From positions 1 through 47,010 of the forward strand of contig CAJWEZ010000034.1 of assembly GCA_913030605.1 (NCBI GenBank): a stretch of DNA of 47,010 nucleotides, given 5' to 3'. Position numbers and translations under genes: made by a program. Below, one piece after another: positions 33,749-41,145 of this stretch. The stretch is from an uncultured Spirochaeta sp. (GTDB lineage Bacteria; Spirochaetota; Spirochaetia; DSM-27196; Alkalispirochaetaceae). Within the stretch, counting starts at the first letter, position 1. Each line of letters starts with the position of its first letter. The notes below the pieces were generated by a model. The model was not told the origin of the DNA, did not search any database, and saw nothing but the letters and a program-made list of their open reading frames with translations.

Positions 33749-34504
33749 ATGAAACTGATCGTACTCGCCGCGGGGCAGGGCACGCGCCTGCGCCCCCTCA
33801 CCGACAACATTCCCAAGTGCATGGTGCCGCTGGAGGGTACGCCGCTGCTGGAGCGGCAGCTCGCCACCGCCCGCGAGGTGGGGCTCACCGATCTCCACGT
33901 GGCAACCGGCTATCGCGAGGACGCGATCGACTACCCCGGGGTGACCAAGCACTTCAACCCCGACTACGACCGCACCAACATGGTGGCGACGCTGTTCTGT
34001 GCCGAAGAGATCATGGACGACGATCTGATCGTGGCCTACGGCGATATCGTATACCAGCCCGACGTCCTGCAGGCGCTGATCGACGCCCCGCACCCCGTGA
34101 GCGTGGTGGTGGATCTGGCGTGGCAGCGCTATTGGGCGGCGCGGCAGGAGGACCCGATTATCGACGCCGAAACGATGAAGCTGCGCGACGACGGCACGAT
34201 CATCGAGCTGGGAAAGAAGCCGCAGAGCCTGGAGGAGATCCAGGGCCAGTATATCGGTCTCATGAAGTTCACCCGGGAGGCGCTCTCCGAGATCAGGCCG
34301 TTCTACCACGGCCTGGACCACAGCGCCCGCTACGACGGCAAGGACTACGACAACATGTACATGACCAGCTTCCTGCAGCTGATCGCCGACAATCTGACCC
34401 CGCTGCACGCGGTGTTCATTCGCAACGGGTGGATGGAGATCGACGCGCCGTCGGACCTGGAGTTCACCGACTTTCTGTACCGGCGGGGGATTGCGGCGGA
34501 GTAG
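33749..34504 (+). CDS. CTP:phosphoglutamine cytidylyltransferase-like (LicC/Cj1416 family)
   Basis: A 251-residue cytoplasmic nucleotidyltransferase. The intact nucleotide loop is AAGQGTRLRPLT (residues 7-18) with Lys23 in PKCMVPL. TNMVATLFCAEEIMDDD, LIVAYGDIVY, IIELGKKP, IQGQYIGLMKF and DNMYMTSFLQ are features of the phosphocholine/phosphoglutamine cytidylyltransferase group. In C. jejuni, Cj1416 joins CTP and glutamine phosphate to form CDP-L-glutamine. Because the kinase and hydrolase of that route are directly upstream, this activity is preferred over phosphocholine transfer; no choline kinase is present. ATG 33749 is preceded by AGGAG (33737-33741), and a possible extra promoter (TGATACGCT, 33723-33731) overlaps the hydrolase stop codon. 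Confidence 0.8.
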   Translation: MKLIVLAAGQGTRLRPLTDNIPKCMVPLEGTPLLERQLATAREVGLTDLHVATGYREDAIDYPGVTKHFNPDYDRTNMVATLFCAEEIMDDDLIVAYGDIVYQPDVLQALIDAPHPVSVVVDLAWQRYWAARQEDPIIDAETMKLRDDGTIIELGKKPQSLEEIQGQYIGLMKFTREALSEIRPFYHGLDHSARYDGKDYDNMYMTSFLQLIADNLTPLHAVFIRNGWMEIDAPSDLEFTDFLYRRGIAAE

Positions 34505-34519
34505 ACCCCGTTGGCCCGC

Positions 34520-34557
34520 GGGGCGGGCCAGAGACGGCGCTGCAAGACGCCCGCCCC
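34520..34557. terminator. Convergent GC-rich hairpin
   Basis: GGGGCGGG (34520-34527) pairs perfectly with CCCGCCCC (34550-34557) across a 22-base loop, between the converging cytidylyltransferase and GT4 genes. It has no T-run. It probably separates the two transcription units. Confidence 0.45.
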
Positions 34558-34560
34558 GGC

Positions 34561-35766
34561 TCAACTCTGCTCCGGTCGGCCCGCGAGCCTCCGGTACACG
34601 TTGGCGAGCGTTCGCGCGCTCTCGTTCCAGTCGTAGCGCCTGCTCCACTCCAGGCCGTCCCGAACCAGGCGCTGTCTGAGGGTCCCGTCGCTCAGTACCG
34701 ACGCCGTCGCGTCGGCAAGCGCCCGGTGATCCCGCGGATCCTCGAGGACGATCGCCGCCTCACCCACGACCTCCGGAATCGCGAACACCGCACTGGTGAT
34801 CACCGGACACCCGCAGGTCATCGCCTCCACATTGGGCATGCCGAAGCCCTCGCTCAGAGAGGGAAACCAGAACACCTCCGCCCGGTTGAGGAACCCCACG
34901 ACCGTCTCCTCGTCCACGAACCCCGGCGTGACCATGCGATCGGCGATGCCCAGTTCCCGCGCGCGCTGCCACACGGAGGGATCGTCCCAGCCCTTGCCGG
35001 CGAGTACGAGCTGCAGGTCACGGGGGAGCCCTGGAGTGCCGGCAGTGGTGCCGGCACCGCCGGCGGGATCGGTCGTGTCGCCGCGTCCTCTCCCGGGTGA
35101 GACCAGCTCCGCAAACGCCGACAGCATCGTCCAGGGATTCTTGCGCTCCGAGAACCGGCTCACGTGAAAGACGAACGGGCCGGTGATGCGGGGATCCAGG
35201 GCTGTGGCCGGGGACCGTTCGGTCTCCGACAGCTGCCGGTAGGCGGGAGAACAGGCGTTGTAGGTCACGACGATCCGATCGCGGGGAACGCCGTAGTGCT
35301 CGGCGAACCAGTCGCGGCTGGTCTCCGAGACGGTGACCAGCGTGTCCAGGCGGCGGGCGTAGCGCGGAATCAGGTAGCGCGAATGCACTCGCTTGATCCA
35401 GCTGTACGCCTCCGGCAGCAGCATCGGCTCGGCACTGTGAATCGTCGCCACCGTCCGCGCCCGCAGTCCGTTGATCGGTGAGACGATCGTGAGCGGCGAG
35501 AAGTGCACCACATCCACCTCGTGGCGGTTGAGGACCGCCGCCGCCCGTAACGGGTTTGCGGGGAGGCGGATCTCGGGCGCCAGATCGTAGATCGGATCGT
35601 CGGAGTCCTGGTAGTGCGCCAGATGGATGTCCAGGTCCGATGCCTGCGGAATCAGGTGGCGCACCATCTCGTGGAGGTGGTGACCGCTTCCGGAGTTGCG
35701 CGAACGGTCGATCGACCGCGTGATGATCGCGATCCGCGGCCGGCCGCTCGGCTGCACGGTGCTCAT
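34561..35766 (-). CDS. Glycosyltransferase family 4
   Basis: A 401-residue GT-B glycosyltransferase. The acceptor domain has RIAIITRSIDRSRNSGSGHH and DVVHFSPLTIVSPINGLRA; the donor domain has FVFHVSRFSERKNPWTMLSA, LQLVLAGKGWDDPSVWQR, MVTPGFVDEETVVGFLNRAE and the donor-site motif PSLSEGFGMPNVEAMTCGCP. A G/T/D-rich insert (coded near 35030-35100) lies at the same place in the donor domain as the insert in the GT4 gene at 24171. ATG 35766 overlaps the stop of the CDP-alcohol transferase-like gene (ATGA), so the two form a two-gene operon converging on the phosphoramidate genes. Sugar donor unknown. Confidence 0.87.
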   Translation of the reverse strand: MSTVQPSGRPRIAIITRSIDRSRNSGSGHHLHEMVRHLIPQASDLDIHLAHYQDSDDPIYDLAPEIRLPANPLRAAAVLNRHEVDVVHFSPLTIVSPINGLRARTVATIHSAEPMLLPEAYSWIKRVHSRYLIPRYARRLDTLVTVSETSRDWFAEHYGVPRDRIVVTYNACSPAYRQLSETERSPATALDPRITGPFVFHVSRFSERKNPWTMLSAFAELVSPGRGRGDTTDPAGGAGTTAGTPGLPRDLQLVLAGKGWDDPSVWQRARELGIADRMVTPGFVDEETVVGFLNRAEVFWFPSLSEGFGMPNVEAMTCGCPVITSAVFAIPEVVGEAAIVLEDPRDHRALADATASVLSDGTLRQRLVRDGLEWSRRYDWNESARTLANVYRRLAGRPEQS

Positions 35767-36677
35767 CCGTCGTCGCCCGCCGCCCCGGGACCGGCGATGT
35801 CCAACGAGACTCCCGGTTCCTCGAGTCCCGCCGTGGCCTTCCTGGTCAGTGTTCTGCGAATGGTGAGCAGCAGCATGCCGCCGTTCACCACCAGGTAGAA
35901 CGCGGCGTACAGCGGCGCCCGATCCGTCGCGAGGGCGATAATGGACAGGGGAAGGGCAAACCCCGAGTTGGCGGCCAGGTTCTGCGCCGCCACCATGACC
36001 GGATTGGAGCGGTCCTCCCGCGGCTTGATCGGTCGCGCCTTGCGTGCCGAGTCTTCGAAGATATTCAGAAACTTCTGGTACAGCAGACGGGCGTAGAGCG
36101 AAAAGAGCGAGGCGCCGACACCCGCCAGGAGCACCGCCACAGCCGGAATCACCGTGGACACGGGGATGAAATCGAGGGCACCACCGGCACTCATAACCGC
36201 TCCGGTCGCCTCGCCCGCCCCGGGAGTTACGCCCAGAAGCCCGAGAATGTACGGAACGACCGTGTCCAGGCCCAGAACGGTGCGGGCTCCGGCGATTCCC
36301 ATGGACGAGTACAGCAGCATGCTCACCGAGTATCCGCCGAACGCGTCGGCGTACTCGCCTCGTTTGCTGCCCGTACCGGTTGCCCGCGCGATGCTCCCGT
36401 CGGCGCAGTCGAAAATGATCCACAGCTGAAAACAGAGCGCGCCGATCAACTGCCACGTCGGGTCGCCCAGGGCGATGAGAAGCGCTCCCGCCCAGACAAA
36501 GGCCGCGGAGATGAACGTCACGCCGGTAGCGGAGATCCCGAGGTTGACCGCGACCCACGCCACGGGCCAGGAGAGCCGGCGGCCGACGTGGTAGAGCCAC
36601 AGGTCGAACCGTTCGTTCTGTCGTTTGGTGTCGGAGTAGGACGCGGTGATCTCCCGCATCGTCATGCGTCGTCGCAT
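35763..36677 (-). CDS. CDP-alcohol phosphatidyltransferase-like membrane protein, fourth Asp missing
   Basis: A 304-residue integral membrane protein with about six helices. It carries most of the CDP-alcohol phosphotransferase signature: Asp90, Asp93, Gly94, Ala97, Arg98, Gly107 and Asp111. Position 115, where the catalytic-base aspartate is expected, is glycine (DAFGGYS). These enzymes join the phosphate of a CDP-linked donor to an alcohol and release CMP. Nearby genes should make cytidine diphosphoramidate, itself a CDP-linked donor, so this protein may have changed substrate; that is a guess. Loss of activity or use of another base is possible. The start ATG 36677 lies exactly where transcription should begin (promoter 36684-36712). 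Confidence 0.72.
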   Translation of the reverse strand: MRRRMTMREITASYSDTKRQNERFDLWLYHVGRRLSWPVAWVAVNLGISATGVTFISAAFVWAGALLIALGDPTWQLIGALCFQLWIIFDCADGSIARATGTGSKRGEYADAFGGYSVSMLLYSSMGIAGARTVLGLDTVVPYILGLLGVTPGAGEATGAVMSAGGALDFIPVSTVIPAVAVLLAGVGASLFSLYARLLYQKFLNIFEDSARKARPIKPREDRSNPVMVAAQNLAANSGFALPLSIIALATDRAPLYAAFYLVVNGGMLLLTIRRTLTRKATAGLEEPGVSLDIAGPGAAGDDG

Positions 36678-36683
36678 GGCGAC

Positions 36684-36712
36684 AGCATAGCCCGAGGGGT
36701 GCGCTTTTCCAA
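36684..36712 (-). promoter_or_regulatory. Promoter for the CDP-alcohol transferase-like gene, leaderless
   Basis: On the minus strand TTGGAA (36712 to 36707), a 17-base spacer and TATGCT (36689 to 36684). The start codon at 36677 lies six bases beyond the -10, so the transcript should begin at or beside the ATG. Confidence 0.6.
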
Positions 36713-36721
36713 GGAGGCGGG

Positions 36722-36727
36722 TATACT
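36722..36727 (+). promoter_or_regulatory. -10 element (TATACT) of the glycosyltransferase operon
   Basis: TATACT ends nine bases before ATG 36737, which would leave almost no leader. AAGGAGG (36711-36717) lies upstream of this -10 and so would not be in that transcript. No good -35 is seen. Confidence 0.45.
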
Positions 36728-36736
36728 CGGGCGGGT

Positions 36737-37858
36737 ATGGGCTCCGGTGTGACGATCCTCGCGCTGTACGACCGCATTTCGCTGTTTCATACGATGGCGC
36801 CGTGGATTCTCGGCCTCCATCGCCACGCCGGCGCGTCCAACGTTGCCCTCCGGTTTACCGACGATCCGGAGTGGTGCCTCTCCCGCGACACGAACGAGCA
36901 CCTGATCATCGTGAGGCGTTTCCTGAAACCACCTCGCACCGATCTCGCGCTGATGGAGCGGCTGCGCGCCAGGTATCGACGGATATTCTTTCTGAACGGG
37001 AACGCCGGTGGTGGGCTTCACCGACCGGAGGTTCTGCCCTACGTGGATCGGTTCTACAACAAGGCTCTGTTTTCGGACCGAGCCCTCTATTCACGGGCTC
37101 TGTACGGGGGAGAACTCTTTACCGACTACTATCACCGGGAGTTCGGAATCCTGGATGATCCCGAAGTCAACCCTGCTGCCGTGTCCGATGCCGACGCCGC
37201 GAAACTCCACGTGCACTGGAACATCGGTGTGGGGGACTTTCCGAGACGCCGGCTCCGTCAGCGCGTCGGCGTTGCCCTGGCCCGCACGCCGGCGGTGTCG
37301 CCGCGGATCGTAAAGCCTCTGATCCACACTCGCGGGATGCTGTCGCCGACCGCACTGCCGCCCACGGACCGGACACCCCGAACGATCGACATCAACGCGC
37401 GCTTGGGTGCCCCCGGCTATCCGACGATCGCGTTCCATCGCCGACATCTGGGTGCGGCTCTGGAGGCGGCGGTTTCGAACCATGGATGGGCGGCGGTCCG
37501 TGATCGCGTGTCGCCGCGGCAGTATCTTGCGGATCTCCACCGGTCGAAGATCACCTTCAGCCCCTTTGGCTGGGGTGAGCTGTGTTTCCGGGACTTTGAG
37601 GCGATCCGGGCGGGATCGCTCATGGTCAAACCGTCGATGGATCATCTGGACACGTGGCCCGACGTGTTTGTCCCCGGAGAAACGTACGTGCCGGTCCGAT
37701 GGGACGGGTCTGATCTTGAAGAAACGATGGTACGGTACCTGTCCGATCGCCGGGAGCGCGAACGCATCGCGGCGAACGCCCTCGATCGTCTCCGGACTCA
37801 GCTTCTGGAGCTTCCGGAACGCGCCGCGGGTATCCTGGAGGCTCTCATTGCGCCGTAG
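36737..37858 (+). CDS. Predicted GT-B glycosyltransferase (CgeB/exostosin-like C-terminus)
   Basis: A 373-residue soluble protein. The C-terminal third is recognisable: KITFSPFGWGELCFRDFEAI, RAGSLMVKPSMDHLDTWPDV, FVPGETYVPVRWDGSDLEE and a closing helix of Arg/Glu-rich residues, the pattern of Glyco_trans_1-type donor domains in CgeB or exostosin-like enzymes. The N-terminal part is not familiar. It begins a run of five overlapping or closely spaced plus-strand genes of glycan synthesis, and its 3' end overlaps the next gene by 11 bases. Sugar and acceptor are unknown. Confidence 0.65.
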   Translation: MGSGVTILALYDRISLFHTMAPWILGLHRHAGASNVALRFTDDPEWCLSRDTNEHLIIVRRFLKPPRTDLALMERLRARYRRIFFLNGNAGGGLHRPEVLPYVDRFYNKALFSDRALYSRALYGGELFTDYYHREFGILDDPEVNPAAVSDADAAKLHVHWNIGVGDFPRRRLRQRVGVALARTPAVSPRIVKPLIHTRGMLSPTALPPTDRTPRTIDINARLGAPGYPTIAFHRRHLGAALEAAVSNHGWAAVRDRVSPRQYLADLHRSKITFSPFGWGELCFRDFEAIRAGSLMVKPSMDHLDTWPDVFVPGETYVPVRWDGSDLEETMVRYLSDRRERERIAANALDRLRTQLLELPERAAGILEALIAP

Positions 37859-39002
37859 TCGTCCCGTGGTTGTCGTGCAACTGGAACCGCTCCACACGGA
37901 GGTTGTTCTCCCGCAGCTGGTGATTCTGCGCGAGGCCGGCCGGCGAGCGTTCCTGGTGGCTCATCCGTTTGTGGCCGAACAGGTCCGCGCGATGCGCCTG
38001 CTCCCCCGTTCGCGGGTGATTCCGATTCCGGCCCCGCAGCGCGGCGCGACGCGACGCCTCTTTCGTGCCCTCCGGGTCCCCAGCGTTCTCGTGTTCGTCT
38101 CGGGGGTTGTGCTCGCCGGCGCGGTGGCCCTCGGCGTCGGAGCCCGGCGCATCGTGTTCACGACGATCGCGGACCGCGTGCGGGCGCGGGTGGTTCGCGC
38201 GTTTCTTCGATCCGAGCGCGTTGTCCACATCGTTCACAACGTGCAGCGCTACGACCGAAGCCACCGGATGCTGACCGCACGCTTTGGCGCTAACGTGGTT
38301 ATCTCCCGTGACGTCCTTGCGACACAGCAGGCGCGTCCCTCCACCCAACGGATGCGCCGACTGGCGTGCTTTGTACCGGCGCAGTTTCCACGACTCGATC
38401 TGCCGCCGCGCTCCACGGCCCTCGCCGCGCCCGCCGGGGGCATCCGGGTGGGGGTCCCGGGAAGTGTGAACCAGCAGCGCCGCAACTACCGCGGCCTGAT
38501 CGATTCCGTGTCCGCCCACGCGCCCCTGTTTCGCGCCGCCGGCGTGCGGTTTTACCTGATCGGCCGGACGCCGCGATCGTTCATCCGGGCGCTTCGGGAC
38601 CACGAAATAGACGACCTGATCGTGGCACGGGAGGGGTTCTGGGAGTTCGATGAGATGTTTGCGGCGGTCAGAGACATGGACGCGATCGCGTTTCTGATCG
38701 ATACCTCGATCGAGCACGCGACGCACTACAACCGCACCAAGATCAGCGGGACGTCTCCGCTGGCGATCGCGTTCAATAAGGCGGTGATCTCCTCCCGGGA
38801 GTTCTCGGTTGACCAGGTTTTGCGCAATCAGACGTTCTGGTATCCGGGGGCCGCGCTTGACGAGTTCGCACGTGCCGTGGCGGCCGAAACGGTCACACGG
38901 GACGCGCTGCGCGGGTCGGTCATGTCCCGGGACGCGCACCGCTCCCTGGTCGATCGCGAGGCGGACGCGTACCTCCGCATCCTCGACGGAGGCCGCCCAT
39001 GA
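37848..39002 (+). CDS. Predicted GT-B glycosyltransferase of unfamiliar family
   Basis: A 384-residue protein. The start is taken as TTG 37848 because GGAGG (37837-37841) is correctly spaced before it; GTG 37866 is the alternative. The sequence begins RPVVVVQLEPLHTEVVLPQL and reads as two Rossmann-like halves: an N-terminal half with VVHIVHNVQRYDRSHR and a C-terminal half with GIRVGVPGSVNQQRRNYRGL, RFYLIGRTPRSF and HYNRTKISGTSPLAIAFNKA, which looks like the end of a GT-B donor site. I do not recognise the family. Context is a glycosyltransferase operon; it overlaps both neighbours. Confidence 0.6.
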   Translation: MRRSRPVVVVQLEPLHTEVVLPQLVILREAGRRAFLVAHPFVAEQVRAMRLLPRSRVIPIPAPQRGATRRLFRALRVPSVLVFVSGVVLAGAVALGVGARRIVFTTIADRVRARVVRAFLRSERVVHIVHNVQRYDRSHRMLTARFGANVVISRDVLATQQARPSTQRMRRLACFVPAQFPRLDLPPRSTALAAPAGGIRVGVPGSVNQQRRNYRGLIDSVSAHAPLFRAAGVRFYLIGRTPRSFIRALRDHEIDDLIVAREGFWEFDEMFAAVRDMDAIAFLIDTSIEHATHYNRTKISGTSPLAIAFNKAVISSREFSVDQVLRNQTFWYPGAALDEFARAVAAETVTRDALRGSVMSRDAHRSLVDREADAYLRILDGGRP

Positions 39003-40186
39003 CGATCGTGGGAGTGTTTCCCGCGCCAGAACTCAGAACCGGCGGACACAAGCGTTACGCGGAACTCAGTCGTCAGCTCGTGGCGCGCGGTCATCGCGTG
39101 GTCCATATCGTTCGTGCCGGTACGAATTTCTCACTCGCCGGCGAGTCGATCCCGGTGATTTCGCCCTACGCGGGTCGCGGTATCACCCCGGAGTGGCTCA
39201 AGTTCGGTCGCGCCGTGCGGCGGGGGCGCGCGACGATCGAACACCGGCTGGGCGACGCGCCGGACGCGGTGCTGACCTTTGGCGAAACGAATTTCTACGC
39301 CGCCCGGGTCCTCGGCAGCGCCTTCGGCGTTCCGGTGGTGTTCGCGCTGCGCAGCAATTTTGTCGACGAGTACCTGCAATTTGGCGGCGTCCGGTATCGG
39401 GTCCCGCTGTTTCGCGGTCTCCAGCGACGGATTCTGGGCTGGTGGAAGCACCGCCTGGAGCGATGGTTTGCCGATGGCGCCGACCTGGTGGTCTTTCAGA
39501 CGGAGTACGATCGGGACAACGTCGCCGAGCGCGCTCCCGGCGTTCTCGACCGGGCGGTGGTGATCCCCAACAGCTTCCGCGTCTCCTGGCTCGACGGGAT
39601 TCCGACGCGGTCCGGTCCGCCAACCCGTCTCCGGTCGCTGTTGTACCTGGGCAATCTCGGCGAACGCAAAGGCGTTCAGTACCTGTTTCCCGCGATCGCG
39701 GAACTGGTGCACCGCGGCGTTCGCGATTTCCACCTCGACGTGATCGGGTTTGGCGGGCTTGAGGAGTGGGCCCGGGAGTACGTAACGGGTGCCGGTCTCG
39801 ACGATGTCGTGACGTTCCACGGTCGGATCGATCGGCCGCTGTCGCAGGTCGCCGGCGCCGACCTCCTGGTCATTCCGTCGCTCTACGACAGTTTCCCCAA
39901 CACGGTGCTGGAGGCGCTGTACGTCGGGACCCCGGTGATCGGTTCCGACGCCGCGGGCATCCGCACGATGCTGCGACACGAGGAGCTGCTCTTTCCCCGG
40001 GGAGACGCCACCGCCCTGGCGGATCGTCTCCAGACGCTGATCGATGATCCCGAGGCGTTTCGGCGCGTCTGTACGCTGGCAGCCGACCGGCGCGAGACGT
40101 TCGACTTCGACTGGGCCGAGCGGTGGGAGCAGGCGATCGCGCAGCTTCTCTCACGGAATCCGAACACGGACCACACCAACTCCTGA
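38999..40186 (+). CDS. Glycosyltransferase family 4
   Basis: A 395-residue GT-B glycosyltransferase. Start domain: TIVGVFPAPELRTGGHKRYA; donor domain: LLYLGNLGERKGVQYLFPAI, LDVIGFGGLEEWAREYV, VTFHGRIDRPLSQVAGADLL and VIPSLYDSFPNTVLEALYVG, the latter holding the donor-binding Glu. ATG 38999 overlaps the previous stop (ATGA). It lies in the middle of the glycan operon and, unlike the two GT4 genes on the other strand, has no low-complexity insert. Donor and linkage are unknown. Confidence 0.87.
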   Translation: MTIVGVFPAPELRTGGHKRYAELSRQLVARGHRVVHIVRAGTNFSLAGESIPVISPYAGRGITPEWLKFGRAVRRGRATIEHRLGDAPDAVLTFGETNFYAARVLGSAFGVPVVFALRSNFVDEYLQFGGVRYRVPLFRGLQRRILGWWKHRLERWFADGADLVVFQTEYDRDNVAERAPGVLDRAVVIPNSFRVSWLDGIPTRSGPPTRLRSLLYLGNLGERKGVQYLFPAIAELVHRGVRDFHLDVIGFGGLEEWAREYVTGAGLDDVVTFHGRIDRPLSQVAGADLLVIPSLYDSFPNTVLEALYVGTPVIGSDAAGIRTMLRHEELLFPRGDATALADRLQTLIDDPEAFRRVCTLAADRRETFDFDWAERWEQAIAQLLSRNPNTDHTNS

Positions 40187-40219
40187 CAGTTCCCGCGCAG
40201 CCTGTGGTCGGAGGGCCAC

Positions 40220-41077
40220 ATGGAACTGACTCCCGCCCCGGGTCCCGGACCCGTTCCCCGCGTTTCGGTGATCTGTTCGGTCTACAACGGCATGCAGCAC
40301 GTGGACAAAGCGGTGCCGTCGATACTCAACCAGACGCTCACCGATTTCGAGTTTCTGATCGTCGACGACGGGTCCGATGACGGTACTAGCGAGTTCCTGG
40401 CGCGGGTCGCCGACAACGACCCCAGAGTGCGGCTCTTCCGCCTCGAACGCGTCGGGCTGGCGCGGGCGGTGAACTACGCGCTGCAGCACGCACGGGCGCC
40501 GTACGTGGCGCGGCAGGATTTCGACGACGTGTCGTATCCCCGACGCCTGGAGGCGCAGGTGGCGCTCCTGGACTCGGACCCGTCGCTGGGTCTGGTTGGA
40601 TCGTGGTACGTCCTCGACGACGCCACCCGTGGTGAGCGGTACATCCGCCAGCACCCCACCGACGACCGGAGCCTGCGGTGCCGAATGACCAAGGCGATTC
40701 CCTTTGCCCACACGCTGGTCACTCTGCGCACCACCGCGCTGCGAGAGGTCGGTGGCATCGCCGAGGTCGACAACATCACCGACCTGCGCACCTGGATCGC
40801 GATTGCCGAGCGCGGGTGGCGGCTCTCCAACGTGCCCGAGGTGCTTGGGGAGCACTTCGTGTATCCCGAGAGCTTCTGGCACCGCCGGTTTTCCTACGCC
40901 CGGCGGCAGCGCGAGCTCGCCTGGGTGCAGCTTACGGCGATCTTCCGCCTGGGCCTCGGCTGGTGGCGGATCATCTATCCCGCCGGACGACTCGTGTACG
41001 GGTCGATGTCCACCTCCCTCAAACGGTTCGTCCGTCGCGCCGTCGCCGGGAATCGGGAGGCCGATGTCCCGGCGTGA
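40220..41077 (+). CDS. Glycosyltransferase family 2
   Basis: A 285-residue GT-A glycosyltransferase. It shows RVSVICSVYNGMQHVDKAVP, LTDFEFLIVDDGSDDGTSEF, the metal-binding region ARQDFDDVSYPRRLEAQ and a WHRRFSYARRQRE stretch toward the end, followed by an amphipathic tail that may touch the membrane. Inverting GT2 enzymes of this type add single sugars to lipid-linked intermediates. CGGAGGG precedes ATG 40220. It sits between a GT4 gene and a multi-spanning membrane protein gene. Confidence 0.88.
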   Translation: MELTPAPGPGPVPRVSVICSVYNGMQHVDKAVPSILNQTLTDFEFLIVDDGSDDGTSEFLARVADNDPRVRLFRLERVGLARAVNYALQHARAPYVARQDFDDVSYPRRLEAQVALLDSDPSLGLVGSWYVLDDATRGERYIRQHPTDDRSLRCRMTKAIPFAHTLVTLRTTALREVGGIAEVDNITDLRTWIAIAERGWRLSNVPEVLGEHFVYPESFWHRRFSYARRQRELAWVQLTAIFRLGLGWWRIIYPAGRLVYGSMSTSLKRFVRRAVAGNREADVPA

Positions 41078-41145
41078 ATCGCTGACGACCCTTGCCCAAG
41101 CGAGGCCTCCCCGGTACGGTATCGATCACCAAGAGGAGACTCACA

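Noticed and set aside
33749..34504. Reading the cytidylyltransferase as part of a phosphocholine (lic) pathway
   Set aside because: No choline kinase, choline transporter or phosphocholine transferase is nearby, whereas the glutamine kinase and amidate hydrolase of the phosphoramidate route are directly upstream.
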